From assembly GCF_000160755.1 (NCBI RefSeq), contig NZ_GG668576.1:260757-324756 (forward strand): a stretch of 64,000 bases of DNA. Reading direction: 5' to 3'. Below, piece by piece: positions 38,366 to 47,967 of this stretch. Numbering within the stretch: position 1 is the first letter of the stretch; the number at the start of each line of letters is the position of its first letter. Under the pieces are notes generated by a model. The model saw nothing but the letters and a program-made list of their open reading frames with translations. It did no database searches and was not told where the DNA came from. The position numbers were made by a program, and so were the translations under genes. This stretch comes from Proteus mirabilis ATCC 29906. Lineage in GTDB: Bacteria; Pseudomonadota; Gammaproteobacteria; Enterobacterales; Enterobacteriaceae.

Positions 38366-38695
38366 ATGGCATCAACAGCGATTGTACCAACAGATATTAC
38401 ATTTTTTGAGCGTTTAATCCCTTCAATTTTAGCCGGTATTAAAGTGATCACAATTAGGGATGAAGCAGAAAGCCACTATAAACCAAACACTATTGTTGAT
38501 TTATTATCTAATGAACATGGCACTTATTATGGAAAGTTACAAATTATTTCTGTATCACCCTTAAATTTTAATGAGATAAATGAATTTCATGCTCAACAAG
38601 AGGGCATGAATTTGCCTACTTTAAAGGCCTTAATTAAAGACATTTATCCTACAACGGAAAATCTTTATTTAATAGAATATAAATTAATACAATAA
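38366..38695 (+). CDS. yqfB: ASCH-domain N4-acetylcytidine amidohydrolase, YqfB-like
   Basis: A 109-residue ASCH-fold protein. It matches E. coli YqfB (103 residues) across its length, with DITFFERLIPSILAGIKVITIRDE at the start and LKALIKDIYP towards the end. The catalytic Lys/Thr/Glu group of YqfB, within the AGxKxITIRDE segment, is kept. E. coli YqfB hydrolyses N4-acetylcytidine, a modified nucleoside from tRNA turnover. It is a single gene, convergent with the ABC-F gene; the terminator at 38726 serves both. Confidence 0.9.
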   Translation: MASTAIVPTDITFFERLIPSILAGIKVITIRDEAESHYKPNTIVDLLSNEHGTYYGKLQIISVSPLNFNEINEFHAQQEGMNLPTLKALIKDIYPTTENLYLIEYKLIQ

Positions 38696-38725
38696 GTAGT
38701 TCTCTCTTATTAGTTAATACCAATA

Positions 38726-38749
38726 AAAGCGGAGGAGTTCCTCCGCTTT
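38726..38749. terminator. Bidirectional terminator between yqfB and the ABC-F gene
   Basis: AAAGCGGAGGA (38726-38736) and TCCTCCGCTTT (38739-38749) form a perfect stem, at least 10 bp in practice because the loop is tight. Confidence 0.85.
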
Positions 38750-38789
38750 GTATTATAACTTAAAATCAATAGGGTAATCGTTAGAAAAA

Positions 38790-40532
38790 TTAAGCTAAAT
38801 CAAGTTGCTGCTTTAAGATCTCTATTTCTGCTTGCCATTGAGCCTGTAATATAGGCTTTTGATGAGCAGATTTTCTTGCTAAATCAGCATTCAATTTATC
38901 TTCAAGTGCTATCAATTTCATTAGCAATTCATCTTCATTATGATGTTTTACTATTTCAACAGATGGAGCATGATGGCCATTTTGCTCATTAGAGACCGAT
39001 GACATATCTTGTTGAGAAATAAGCTGATAAATTGTTTCAATATCATGATGTTCGCTAAGAATACCATTGTGAATATACCAAAAACGATTACAGCTTTTCT
39101 CTATCAATTCTCTATCATGGCTGACGAGTAAAATTCCCCCTGAAAATTGTTGAATTTGCTCAGCTAATGCCTGTTTACCTTCCATATCAAGATGGTTTGT
39201 TGGTTCATCTAGCATTAATAATGAATATTTTGCCAAACTGAGACCAATAAAAAGTAAACGAGCTCGTTCACCACCACTTAATGACTTTACTTGCTGATTA
39301 TGGCGAGAATAAACAAAACCTGCATTTATTAATGCCATTTTCCTTTGCTCATCTAATAGCGGTGCAAAGGGCTTTAGTGCATCGGCAAGGGTATCATTAT
39401 CATTAAGTTGTGCGAGACTTTGATCGTAATAACCTAACTCAACTCTGGGATGCAGCCTGATCACATTTTCTGTTGATGTGGTTGAACCATGAAATGATGA
39501 CCAAATCATTTTTAATAATGATGACTTACCTGTCCCATTAGCACCAACAATAGCGACTCGATCACCACTTTTGATCCGTTGATTATCGATGGTATATAAA
39601 ATCGGTGCATCTGGCGCAGGGATCACTGAAAGCTGATGCAGCTCAAGCAATCTATCTGCCCGTAATATTGTTCCTGATAACTGTAACGTCCATTGATTGC
39701 CTTCTGTTACATCGGCTTGTTCGTCTTTTAAACGAACAATTTGTTTTTCCATTTGTTTGGCTTTACGTGACAAACTTTCGTTATCATACACTTTTCCCCA
39801 GATGGCCAATTGCTTCGCACTTTGTGCAATACGATCTATCTCTTTTTGTTGTGCATCACAACGATGTTGCGCACTGATATCTTGTGCTTCTTGCTCTTGT
39901 CTTGCCTGAGAGCAGGGCAAGCGAAAAACAGATAGGGTTTTATCACGAATGATCCACGTACAATTGGTCACTTTATCTAACAACCTATTGTCATGTGAAA
40001 CAAGAATAAAACTTCCTCGCCACTGTGTTAAAAATGTTTCTAACCACAAGATAGTCGGTAGATCTAAGTGGTTACTTGGCTCATCTAATAGCAGTAAGTC
40101 TGGTTGCAAAATCAATGCTCTCGCAAGTAATAAACGAGTATGTTGACCACCACTTAATTGTGAGACTAATAGATTGATTTCATTGGTTTTAAATCCCATT
40201 TCACTTAATAACAATTCACTACGCCAACTTTCAGATATGCGTAGCTCTTCAGGTAATTTATGAAGAACCGCATCAATGAGACGCATTGACTGTAGCTCAC
40301 TTGGTAACTGTTGTTCGACATAAGCCATAATGACTTGATTGGCGATAGTAATAGAGCCATCTGTTGGTATTAATTGGTGTGATAAAAGTTTTAATAGTGT
40401 ACTTTTTCCACAACCGTTGTAGCCAATTAAACCAATTTTCTCACCTTTAGTGAGGGCCAAAGAAATATTACTCAGCAATATACCGTGATTATTATGAAAA
40501 GAGAGGTTTTGTGTAGATAATAATGTGCTCAT
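38790..40532 (-). CDS. ABC-F family ATPase, possible ribosome-protection protein
   Basis: A soluble protein of 580 residues with two ABC domains and no membrane part: Walker A GYNGCGKST (37-45) with signature LSGGQHTR, and Walker A GANGTGKSS (about 335) with signature LSGGERAR; both have Walker B LLLDEPSNHLD or [12 protein letters not shown] charged linker of about 80 residues (the ribosome-probing arm of ABC-F proteins) and a C-terminal Lys/Gln-rich coil follow the usual order. It is not one of the four E. coli ABC-F proteins by sequence; YbiT is present separately in this window. The start at 40532 has only a weak ribosome site, buried in a hairpin, and a leader ORF lies upstream. This suggests antibiotic-induced expression. 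Confidence 0.9.
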   Translation of the reverse strand: MSTLLSTQNLSFHNNHGILLSNISLALTKGEKIGLIGYNGCGKSTLLKLLSHQLIPTDGSITIANQVIMAYVEQQLPSELQSMRLIDAVLHKLPEELRISESWRSELLLSEMGFKTNEINLLVSQLSGGQHTRLLLARALILQPDLLLLDEPSNHLDLPTILWLETFLTQWRGSFILVSHDNRLLDKVTNCTWIIRDKTLSVFRLPCSQARQEQEAQDISAQHRCDAQQKEIDRIAQSAKQLAIWGKVYDNESLSRKAKQMEKQIVRLKDEQADVTEGNQWTLQLSGTILRADRLLELHQLSVIPAPDAPILYTIDNQRIKSGDRVAIVGANGTGKSSLLKMIWSSFHGSTTSTENVIRLHPRVELGYYDQSLAQLNDNDTLADALKPFAPLLDEQRKMALINAGFVYSRHNQQVKSLSGGERARLLFIGLSLAKYSLLMLDEPTNHLDMEGKQALAEQIQQFSGGILLVSHDRELIEKSCNRFWYIHNGILSEHHDIETIYQLISQQDMSSVSNEQNGHHAPSVEIVKHHNEDELLMKLIALEDKLNADLARKSAHQKPILQAQWQAEIEILKQQLDLA

Positions 40533-40595
40533 AGCTTACTCATTTTTTAAGCATAAAAATGCTTTGGGTAATATCACGCGATAACCCAGTAAGCT
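40533..40595 (-). promoter_or_regulatory. Hairpin covering the ABC-F translation start
   Basis: On the minus strand AGCTTACT (40595-40588) pairs perfectly with AGTAAGCT (40540-40533), which lies directly against the ATG. Inside are two smaller stems, TGGGT/ACCCA with an inner TATC/GATA, and AAGCAT/ATGCTT. The only ribosome-site-like bases (TGAG) are in or next to the closed arm. Confidence 0.65.
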
Positions 40596-40618
40596 GAGGA
40601 GAGGTAATAGTTAACGTC

Positions 40619-40661
40619 GCTCAGGCAGGTTAACGCAGTAAAGAACTGTGAAAGCCTGAGC
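40619..40661 (-). promoter_or_regulatory. Stem overlapping the end of the leader ORF
   Basis: GCTCAGGC (minus, 40661-40654, leader codons for Ser-Ser-Gly) pairs perfectly with GCCTGAGC (40626-40619) just past the leader stop. GGTAAT and ATTACC outside it can extend the pairing. A ribosome in the leader would open this stem. Confidence 0.6.
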
Positions 40662-40713
40662 TATGGCGATTACCAAAGAAGTGTGAGTATTCAACAAGAT
40701 CACACAACAACAT
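40630..40713 (-). CDS. Leader peptide upstream of the ABC-F gene
   Basis: A 27-codon ORF with a perfect ribosome site: AAAAGGAGG ends 6 bases before the ATG at 40713. The peptide begins MLLCDLVEYS and ends SSLLR before TAA at 40632-40630. It lies about 100 bases ahead of the ABC-F start, and two mutually arranged stems follow. This is the layout of leader-controlled ABC-F and erm resistance genes, where drug-stalled ribosomes in the leader release the downstream start. I see no known stalling motif with certainty. Chance occurrence is less likely given how strong the ribosome site is compared with that of the real gene. Confidence 0.65.
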   Translation of the reverse strand: MLLCDLVEYSHFFGNRHSSGFHSSLLR

Positions 40714-41004
40714 AATTAGCCTCCTTTTAAAATTTATCAGTTAATCGGTAAAGTGAGTTTAGCAAGACAGGTTTCTTGATTGCAAGAATGTAATGATGAG
40801 AAACCGTGTCTTTTTGTGTGAAAGAGGAGGGAATAGGCGTTGCTGAATTAATATCAAAAATAGTTATTTTTTGCACACTAAATCATAGAATTTCATCATT
40901 TTATCGTAAATTTTCCTAGATAAGAACTATCTCCCTACATTGCGTGTTTTTATCATGATATATTGCTATTTATTCGCTATAGCTGTCCTATAAAAGGTTA
41001 GAAA
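40714..41004. other. Divergent promoter region, ABC-F leader / ddlA
   Basis: Contains the promoters of the ABC-F leader transcript (minus) and ddlA (plus). AAAAGGTTAG serves as ddlA ribosome site. No other gene was seen. Confidence 0.6.
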
Positions 41005-42105
41005 ATGAGTAAATTAAGAGTCGCTATTATTTTTGGTGGAAAATCAACCGAGCACCAAGTTTCATTACAATCAGCAAAAAATATTATCAATGAATTAGAT
41101 CGAACGAAATTCGACCTTTGTTTAATTGGGATTAATGAACAAGGGCAATGGCATGAATATGCCGAAGACAATTATTTAATTAATAGCGATAACCCCTCAA
41201 CTATCTCATTAAGCCAACCTTTGCGTCCAGTGGCTATTATTCCTGGCAGTACCCGTCAGCAATTTATCTCTTTAACTGATGGGCAACCTCTTGCACAAAT
41301 AGATGTTGTATTTCCTATTGTGCATGGTGCTTATGGTGAAGATGGCACCCTACAAGGACTATTACATATGATTGATATGCCATATGTAGGCCCTAATATC
41401 ATGAGTTCTGCAGCATGTATGGATAAAGATATCACTAAGCGCTTACTGGATGATGCAGGATTAGCGGTTGCACCATTTATTACACTGATGGCTCACCAAT
41501 TAAATGATATTTCCTATAATGAAGTTGTTGAACAATTAGGGCTCCCTTTATTTATTAAACCAGCAAATTTAGGTTCTTCTGTTGGTATCAGCAAAGTCAA
41601 TAATGAAGCCGAGTTTAATGCTGCATTATCCATGGCATTTGAATATGATCTTAAAGTAATTATCGAAAGTGCTATTGTTGGCCGTGAAATAGAGTGTGCC
41701 GTTTTAGGTAATGAAGAGCCTGAAGTTAGCCCTTGTGGTGAAATTGTGTTAAATGATGCTTTTTATGCTTATAACACAAAATACATTGATGACGATGGTG
41801 CAAAAGTAGTAGTACCTGCTGATTTAGATAATGCGATTAGCTTACATATTCGCCAAACGGCATTGAAAGCTTACCAAGTTTTAAACTGTTTAGGTATGTC
41901 GCGCGTTGATGTGTTTTTAACTGAAGATAATCAAGTCATTATCAACGAAATTAATACCTTACCAGGTTTCACTAATATCAGTATGTATCCTAAACTGTGG
42001 CAAAGTACGGGATTAGATTATCAATCACTCATCACGAAATTAATTGAATTAGCGCTAGAACATCATAAAAAAACAGCCGTATTAAAAACTAAGTGTGAGC
42101 TTTAA
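41005..42105 (+). CDS. ddlA: D-alanine--D-alanine ligase A
   Basis: An ATP-grasp ligase that makes the D-Ala-D-Ala dipeptide for peptidoglycan. It starts with the DdlA signature VAIIFGGKSTEHQVSLQSA, continues with FPIVHGAYGEDGTLQG, the ATP-binding loop KPANLGSSVGISK and the C-terminal metal site VIINEINTLPGFTNISMYPKLW. The 366 residues equal E. coli DdlA (364) rather than the shorter DdlB of the division cluster. It is a single cytoplasmic gene, divergent from the ABC-F leader. Confidence 0.96.
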   Translation: MSKLRVAIIFGGKSTEHQVSLQSAKNIINELDRTKFDLCLIGINEQGQWHEYAEDNYLINSDNPSTISLSQPLRPVAIIPGSTRQQFISLTDGQPLAQIDVVFPIVHGAYGEDGTLQGLLHMIDMPYVGPNIMSSAACMDKDITKRLLDDAGLAVAPFITLMAHQLNDISYNEVVEQLGLPLFIKPANLGSSVGISKVNNEAEFNAALSMAFEYDLKVIIESAIVGREIECAVLGNEEPEVSPCGEIVLNDAFYAYNTKYIDDDGAKVVVPADLDNAISLHIRQTALKAYQVLNCLGMSRVDVFLTEDNQVIINEINTLPGFTNISMYPKLWQSTGLDYQSLITKLIELALEHHKKTAVLKTKCEL

Positions 42106-42140
42106 TCACAATAATACGCTAACAGCGAAGTGAGGTTCAG

Positions 42141-42524
42141 ATGAAAATTACACACCTTGATCATTTAGTATTAACAGTGGCTGATATCGAGGCGAGTTGT
42201 CATTTTTATCATAATGTATTAGGTTTTGAGATAATTACCTTTAAACAAGGGCGTAAAGCCCTTGCTTTTGGTCATCAAAAAATCAATCTTCATCAGCTAG
42301 GAAAAGAGTTTTTGCCTAAAGCTGCTAAACCAACGGCAGGCTCTGCGGATTTATGTTTTATTACTGAAACGCCATTGTTAGACGTGATAGAGCATATAAA
42401 CCAGCAGGGTATCAATATAGAAGAGGGTCCTGTACCAAGAACAGGGGCTACAGGGCCTATTATGTCAGTTTACTTACGTGATCCAGATAATAACTTATTG
42501 GAAATTGCTAATATTATTGAATAG
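42141..42524 (+). CDS. VOC-superfamily (glyoxalase/dioxygenase-like) protein
   Basis: A 127-residue vicinal-oxygen-chelate protein made of two beta-alpha-beta3 modules. The metal-ligand pattern is visible: His7 or His9 in HLDHLVLTV, the His in INLHQLG and the Glu in NNLLEIAN near the C-terminus. The family includes glyoxalases, dioxygenases and fosfomycin-resistance enzymes; this short form is usually annotated only as VOC protein. It lies 35 bases after ddlA on the same strand and may share its transcript. The substrate is unknown. Confidence 0.85.
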   Translation: MKITHLDHLVLTVADIEASCHFYHNVLGFEIITFKQGRKALAFGHQKINLHQLGKEFLPKAAKPTAGSADLCFITETPLLDVIEHINQQGINIEEGPVPRTGATGPIMSVYLRDPDNNLLEIANIIE

Positions 42525-42551
42525 ATTAACCACATATTCTAAATAAAATAT

Positions 42552-42602
42552 AATAATATTTAGCTAAAAAGCTATAAGTGTTCTTTTTAGCTTAAATATT
42601 TT
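42552..42602 (+). terminator. Long-stem terminator after the VOC gene
   Basis: AATATTTAGCTAAAAAG (42552-42568) pairs with the segment at 42580-42597 with a single bulged base, around an 11-nt loop, then a T-rich tract. Confidence 0.75.
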
Positions 42603-42769
42603 AAATTATTTATATTCAAAAAATGAACCCTCCAAATATGATAGTAATAAATAGACCTATTTGTGGCTATTTTCGCCTGATTAAAATAAAAATTAATAGA
42701 TATAATTTAATGATATAGCCTTTCTTATTATAATAATGTTAGCATTATTCAATTATTTTTCAGGTAACA

Positions 42770-43159
42770 ATGGATGGTATGATGAAAAAAGTTATTTTTG
42801 TAAGTGCAATATCAGGGGGGATCTTATTTTGGTCAATACATTTACAAGCGGATAATTTTGATTGTCGTAATGCGGAAACACAAACAGAAATTAACCAATG
42901 TGCATACCAAGATTTTCAACAAAAAGATGAAGAGCTGTCACAAATTTATCAACAATATTATGCGAAATTAGAAACTAAACGACAACAACAGTTACAGCAT
43001 GCACAGTCAGTTTGGATGACATTTCGTGACCTCTCATGTCAATATGAGGCAGACTATTACCAAGGTGGCAGTTTGGCTCCGATGGTTTACAGTAGCTGCT
43101 TAAAAGATAAAACCATAGAAAGAATTAATGATCTGAAAAACTATATTGCCTTATATTAA
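42770..43159 (+). CDS. LprI/DUF1311-type exported protein
   Basis: A small exported protein of 129 residues. The N-terminal hydrophobic stretch (about 6-26) is a signal peptide. The mature part carries the Cys pattern of the LprI family: FDCRNAETQTEINQCAY, then LSQIYQQYY, SVWMTFRDLSCQYE and a last Cys in SSCLKDKT. Members include a lysozyme inhibitor of mycobacteria (LprI) and many enterobacterial proteins of unknown role. The start could also be the second or third Met (ATGATG at 42779). It is a single gene in AT-rich surroundings. Confidence 0.8.
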   Translation: MDGMMKKVIFVSAISGGILFWSIHLQADNFDCRNAETQTEINQCAYQDFQQKDEELSQIYQQYYAKLETKRQQQLQHAQSVWMTFRDLSCQYEADYYQGGSLAPMVYSSCLKDKTIERINDLKNYIALY

Positions 43160-43348
43160 GACTAAAGTACTTTTCATCTTGAAAATAGGCTACTCATTTT
43201 AAAAGTATTGTTTTTTATCAAAATCTATCGTTTTTAGTTATATAAAATTACTATTTTTGTATTATTTTGAAACATTAAATAACTTGACTAATCCCACCTG
43301 TAAAGTACTCTAAATTATAAAGTAGCAATTAAAAATAGAAGATATGAT

Positions 43349-43870
43349 ATGAATATAATGACGAAATTAGGCGCAGCAGTATTGCTTACATCCTTATCCA
43401 CTATTGCTATTTCTGCAGATATAAAACTAACATACGGTATTAATTTGATTGATTTTAACGGTGATGGTGTAAAAGATATTGTCGTTAAATCTAAGCGTAT
43501 ATTAAATGATGCATCATCAATTAATATGGTCACGGTTTATATAAAAGATGCAGATGAACAAGTTTATATTGTACCTTCAATTTATGATAATGCTCTTAGC
43601 TTATTTGATAATAAAGCTGAAAACAGCGATATTAAAATCTCTAACTTCAAATTTATAGAGAAAAAAAATCAAGTTATCTTAGTCAGCGGTGAGAAAATAG
43701 GTAATGATATGTTACAATCAACACCTATACGTTTTTCAAGTTACACTATCACGAAACAAGATAAACAATATAAATGGGCATTTTCTGCATATTGCGTAAC
43801 CAATTCTACTTATCTTAATGTTGATGATGCTTTTGTTGATCCCTGCATAAATAAATTAATTCGAGATTGA
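43349..43870 (+). CDS. Small exported protein with one FG-GAP-like calcium loop
   Basis: Unknown function. 173 residues with a signal peptide (MNIMTKLGAAVLLTSLSTIAISA). The mature N-terminus reads DIKLTYGINLIDFNGDGVKDIVV, where DFNGDGVKD is a D-x-N-x-D-G-x-x-D loop as in FG-GAP/VCBS or dockerin-type calcium sites, but present only once. Two Cys lie near the C-terminus (YCVTN and DPCI) and might form a disulfide. It is a single gene, with no partner visible. It resembles uncharacterised secreted proteins of Proteus and Providencia by style only. Confidence 0.75.
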   Translation: MNIMTKLGAAVLLTSLSTIAISADIKLTYGINLIDFNGDGVKDIVVKSKRILNDASSINMVTVYIKDADEQVYIVPSIYDNALSLFDNKAENSDIKISNFKFIEKKNQVILVSGEKIGNDMLQSTPIRFSSYTITKQDKQYKWAFSAYCVTNSTYLNVDDAFVDPCINKLIRD

Positions 43871-44086
43871 TACACGCATAGGTTGTAAATGCGTTGACTT
43901 TATTGAATTATTTTTCTTTTTAATATCAACCAATTACCTTATTTCCTCTCATATACCTCTCTTTATATAGTACGATCACTTGTATCATTTGGCATTCCTT
44001 GTTATTAATCTACACTTAGGATATTTCTTAATCATCAATATGCTGATAATTTTGTGTTTGTCATGTTCCGTTTTTAAGAGGGAGTT

Positions 44087-44886
44087 ATGAAGGAAATTAT
44101 TACAGGTTTGCTTCTAGCCTCAATAAGCTTATTTTCTGTCTCTTGTTCGCAAGAAGATACAGATGTCGTCAAAGTAGCAATCAATACTGGACCAGACCAA
44201 GTCTTTGGGATGAAGTGATCCGTTTAGCTAAACTTACCGAAGGATTAAATGTTGAAGTTATTGCATTTAACGACTATGAACGTCCTAATAAAGCCCTAGA
44301 AAATAGAGAAGTAGACGTAAATGTATTTCAATCTATTCCTTATTTACAATCAGAGATAAAAGCCCACAATTACAAATTTCATATTGCCAGCAAAACGTAC
44401 ATTTTCCCGTTAGCCGCGTATTCAAAGAAAATAAGCGATATTAGCGAACTCGAATATGGTGATGTGGTTGCCATTCCTAATGAAGCAAGTATGAAAGGGC
44501 GAGCTTTATTATTACTTGCAGAAAATCACCTCATTTCTTTAAAAGAGGGAGTTGGTTTTTTACCTTCCGTTGAAGACATTATTGATAATCCTAATGCCTT
44601 GATATTTCATGAAGTTGAAACTCCCATGTTAGTTGAAGCCCTTGATGATCCTGAGGTTACGATGGCGGTTATCAACAATAATTTTTCCTCTCAAATTGGC
44701 TTACTTGCTACCCGCGACGGTTTAATTATGGAGAATAAACATTCGCCTTATGCCAATGTTGTTGTTACTCGTATAGATAATATGAATGATGAAAAAATAA
44801 AGAAATTAATTACTGTTTTACATTCAAGACAAGTCGAATTAAAGGTGCAAGAAATGTATAAAGGGGACGCGGTTAAGGCGTGGTAG
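44087..44886 (+). pseudogene. MetQ/NlpA-family lipoprotein gene with a frameshift
   Basis: From ATG 44087 (GAGGGAG upstream) the frame encodes a lipoprotein signal with lipobox LFSVSC and then VKVAINTGPDQ, the usual start of a methionine-binding MetQ/NlpA protein. It then meets TGA at 44216. The rest of the protein (SLWDEVIRLAKLTEGLNVEV onward, to 44886) lies in another frame, open from 44143. The break falls near 44192-44203 and is explained by loss of one base. The downstream part is complete, with the NVFQSIPYLQ and AIPNEAS segments of the family. Either a young pseudogene or a sequencing error. No MetN or MetI gene is adjacent. Confidence 0.8.
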
Positions 44887-45021
44887 AACATATTTCAGGT
44901 TAAAAAACAAACAGTTCAATATAACTATGAGTTTCTATACCTAATAAAACAATCTAACAATATGAAGTTTTTTCAGTATGATGATAGAAACTTTATAATT
45001 CATAAATAGTAGAAATAAAAA

Positions 45022-46305
45022 ATGTCTAGTTCTCAACTGAAAAAACAATATATTGGCGAACATCAATTATCTCCAGAAACGTTAATGATGAGCTATGGAT
45101 ACGATCCATTGTTATCGGAAGGCTCTGTCAAACCTCCTGTATTTTTAACATCGACATTTATTTTTAAAAGTGCAGAAGAAGGGAAAAATTTTTTTGATAC
45201 GGTAAGTGGAAGAAAACCCCTTCCAGAAGGAGAAAAAGCGGGTTTAGTCTATTCTCGTTTTAACCAACCTAATAGTGAGATCGTTGAGGATAGATTAGCA
45301 GTTTATGAAAACACAGCATCATGTGTCCTCTTTTCATCGGGAATGTCAGCTATTACAACGACATTAATGACTTTTACACAACCTGGCGATGTTATTTTAC
45401 ATTCTCAACCACTTTATGGTGGAACAGAAACATTAATAGCCAAAACATTCGCTAAGTTCGGTATTCAAGCAACACCATTTACAGATGGTTTAAATTTAGC
45501 ACATATCCAATCGCAAGCTGAAATGGCTAGCCAAAAAGGGAGAGTTGCGGTGATATTTGCCGAAACTCCCGCCAATCCAACTAATTCACTGGTTGATATT
45601 CAAGCGTTAAAAATCGTTGCGGATAAATTAGAAACAAGCCAAGGCTATCGACCTATTATTATTTGCGATAACACCTTATTAGGACCTGTTTATCAACATC
45701 CTATAGAGCAAGGCGCTGATATTTCACTCTATTCATTAACAAAATATGTGGGTGGACATTCTGATTTAGTCGCCGGTGCTGCAATGGGATCACGCGAGCT
45801 TATTAATCAAGTTCGCCTATTAAGAGGTGCAATAGGGACACAACTTGATGCGCATTCTTGCTGGATGTTAGGCCGCTCTTTAGAAACATTGCAAATTCGC
45901 ATGGAAAAAGCCAATCAAAATGCGCTATTAGTTGCACAATTTCTACGTGACCATGAAAAAGTTAAAGTGATCCACTATTTACCTTTTGTAGATGAAAATA
46001 GTATTGAAGGTCAAGTATTTGCTAGACAATGCACAGGCGCGGGATCAACATTCTCCTTTGATATTGTTGGTGGTGAAGCAGAAGCTTTTCGTTTTCTCAA
46101 TGCGATGAAAATATTTAAATTAGCGGTGAGTTTGGGAGGAACCGAGTCATTGGCATGTCATCCTGGCTCTACCACACATTCAGGTGTTCCTATGGAATTA
46201 CGTCACAATATAGGTATTCAAGAAACAACCATTCGTTTATCTATTGGTATTGAAAATCCTTATGATCTTATTGCTGACTTATCTCAAGCATTAGATCATG
46301 TTTAA
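45022..46305 (+). CDS. Cys/Met-metabolism PLP enzyme (cystathionine gamma-synthase family)
   Basis: A 427-residue fold-type I PLP enzyme. Lys241 in [12 protein letters not shown] carries the cofactor; [26 protein letters not shown] and [12 protein letters not shown] are family landmarks. The sequence groups best with gamma-lyases or sulfhydrylases such as methionine gamma-lyase. A loop insertion around 60-72 ([14 protein letters not shown]) marks the less studied cystathionine gamma-synthase-like branch. Its neighbour is a MetQ-like lipoprotein gene, which hints at methionine use. The reaction cannot be fixed from sequence alone. A strong terminator follows. Confidence 0.88.
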   Translation: MSSSQLKKQYIGEHQLSPETLMMSYGYDPLLSEGSVKPPVFLTSTFIFKSAEEGKNFFDTVSGRKPLPEGEKAGLVYSRFNQPNSEIVEDRLAVYENTASCVLFSSGMSAITTTLMTFTQPGDVILHSQPLYGGTETLIAKTFAKFGIQATPFTDGLNLAHIQSQAEMASQKGRVAVIFAETPANPTNSLVDIQALKIVADKLETSQGYRPIIICDNTLLGPVYQHPIEQGADISLYSLTKYVGGHSDLVAGAAMGSRELINQVRLLRGAIGTQLDAHSCWMLGRSLETLQIRMEKANQNALLVAQFLRDHEKVKVIHYLPFVDENSIEGQVFARQCTGAGSTFSFDIVGGEAEAFRFLNAMKIFKLAVSLGGTESLACHPGSTTHSGVPMELRHNIGIQETTIRLSIGIENPYDLIADLSQALDHV

Positions 46306-46322
46306 TGGATAAACAATAGCAA

Positions 46323-46360
46323 AACAGCGGATTATAAGATTTATAATCCGTTGTTTTTTT
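46323..46360. terminator. Terminator between the PLP enzyme and acetyltransferase genes
   Basis: AACAGCGGATTATAA (46323-46337) pairs with TTATAATCCGTTGTT (46341-46355) with one wobble pair, then a T-run. It lies between convergent genes. Confidence 0.9.
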
Positions 46361-46373
46361 GCTTTGCTGTTTT

Positions 46374-46919
46374 TTATTGTTGTTTTTGCCATTCACTTTT
46401 GGTTAAACGACAAATAACTTCTGTTCTTATTTCGTCTAAATACTCCACATACTGATCTTTAATTATGTGATGATATTTAAATCCACACTTTTCTTGTACT
46501 CGCTTCGAGTTTACATTGTCTGCAAAATAACCACACCATAGATTATCTAATTGTAGAGTCTCAAAGCTATGACAAATAAGCGCTTTCACTGCTTCAGGAA
46601 TAAGTCCTTTCCCCCAAAAAGGAGTACCAATCCAATAAGAAATTTCGGCATCATTATCCCCTATAGGGAAATTGCTCTCATGGCAAAAAGATAAGCCAAT
46701 TAAACCAATCGCTTTATCATCATCGAGCAATGTGACAGCATAAACTTCATCACGCATAAATATAGTCTGGATAATTTCGGTACTTTCAGCAACACTTTTA
46801 TGTGCTGGCCAGCCAGCGATAGGGCCTACTCGCTTATCCCTCGCATAATAATAGAGGCTCTCAGCATCTGATATTCGCCATGGACGTAATAATAATCGTT
46901 CTGTTTGTAATTTTTTCAT
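46374..46919 (-). CDS. GNAT acetyltransferase of the RimJ/RimL type
   Basis: A 181-residue protein that starts LQTERLLLRPWRISDAESLY, the classic RimJ/RimL-like opening, and has SYWIGTPFWGKGLIPEAVKALI, the acetyl-CoA loop, followed by VNSKRVQEKCGFKYH. Members acetylate N-termini of ribosomal proteins, spermidine or antibiotics. This one is outside the known rim genes, so the substrate is open. It is a single gene on the minus strand, ending at a shared terminator. Confidence 0.85.
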   Translation of the reverse strand: MKKLQTERLLLRPWRISDAESLYYYARDKRVGPIAGWPAHKSVAESTEIIQTIFMRDEVYAVTLLDDDKAIGLIGLSFCHESNFPIGDNDAEISYWIGTPFWGKGLIPEAVKALICHSFETLQLDNLWCGYFADNVNSKRVQEKCGFKYHHIIKDQYVEYLDEIRTEVICRLTKSEWQKQQ

Positions 46920-47115
46920 ACAATTTAGCTCTGTTATAACGTATGTTTCATTATGTTAGGATGTTCGTATTTTAAAGAGAGCCAATATAAAACTGAATGG
47001 ATTAATTAAGGTGTTATCGGTACTTTTGACAACTAAATCCATTAATGCTCTTGTGATTAACATTGAGATCATTAAAAATAAAAACAGTAGCAATATGCAA
47101 TAGAGTGAATAATTT

Positions 47116-47961
47116 ATGTTTAGTCAATCATTATTAAAGTTAAATATCCCTTCGGAGTATGCCGTTATTGGTGAAAGCGATATGCATAATGAATTAGGCT
47201 ATCCATTAGCATTATCTTATGTTGTGGTTATTATTTGTTTAGATGGCAGGGCTGTTATTAATATAGATTTTCAAACAAAAACCATTAAAGCGAATGATAT
47301 AGTGATACTCGGTGATGATAGAATGGTCACATTGCAACGTAAATCAGCTAATTTTCGTATTTTTTATTGTTTTCTTAAGAAATCTTTTGCCTCTGAGATC
47401 GCTTATGCACTTTCAAATAGTTTGTTTACATTTTTGCATGAAAACCCCATTTGTCGCCCTTCAACGGTTCACTTAAACGCCATAAACAATTGGGTGGAAC
47501 AATTAAAATATATAGATAAAAGTTATACTGATCATAGAAAGTTAATGTTGAGAGGGCAGTTACAAAATCTTTTTTTTGCGATAACAGAATTAATACCATC
47601 TCATTATTCCTTATCTAAAAAAGAATTCAGCCGTAAAGAGCACTTATGTTGGCAATTTTGGGAATTAGTTATAAAACATAGCCACCAGCACAGAGACGTT
47701 GCCTATTATGCAAATCGCCTTAGCATCACACCGTTTTATCTATCACAGCTCACTAAACAATATTTTAATGATGTTCCTAAGACGCTGATTAATAGACAAG
47801 TAATTCTTAAAATAAAAGCGTTATTGACGCACACTACGCTATCAGTAAATGAGATCGCCATAAAACTCCATTTTGACGATCCCTCATATCTATGCCGTTA
47901 TTTTAAGCGCGAGACTGATTGTTCCTTATCTGGATATCGCCAACAATATCAACGGCAATAA
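47116..47961 (+). CDS. AraC-family transcriptional regulator
   Basis: A 281-residue regulator. The N-terminal half (to about 140) is a cupin-like sensing domain ([21 protein letters not shown]). The C-terminal 100 residues hold two helix-turn-helix motifs ([24 protein letters not shown] and [25 protein letters not shown]), ending in a typical SGYRQQY. It ends 6 bases from the convergent ydeE gene. Its target is unknown; ydeE is a candidate only by position. Confidence 0.85.
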   Translation: MFSQSLLKLNIPSEYAVIGESDMHNELGYPLALSYVVVIICLDGRAVINIDFQTKTIKANDIVILGDDRMVTLQRKSANFRIFYCFLKKSFASEIAYALSNSLFTFLHENPICRPSTVHLNAINNWVEQLKYIDKSYTDHRKLMLRGQLQNLFFAITELIPSHYSLSKKEFSRKEHLCWQFWELVIKHSHQHRDVAYYANRLSITPFYLSQLTKQYFNDVPKTLINRQVILKIKALLTHTTLSVNEIAIKLHFDDPSYLCRYFKRETDCSLSGYRQQYQRQ

Positions 47962-47967
47962 AATATA

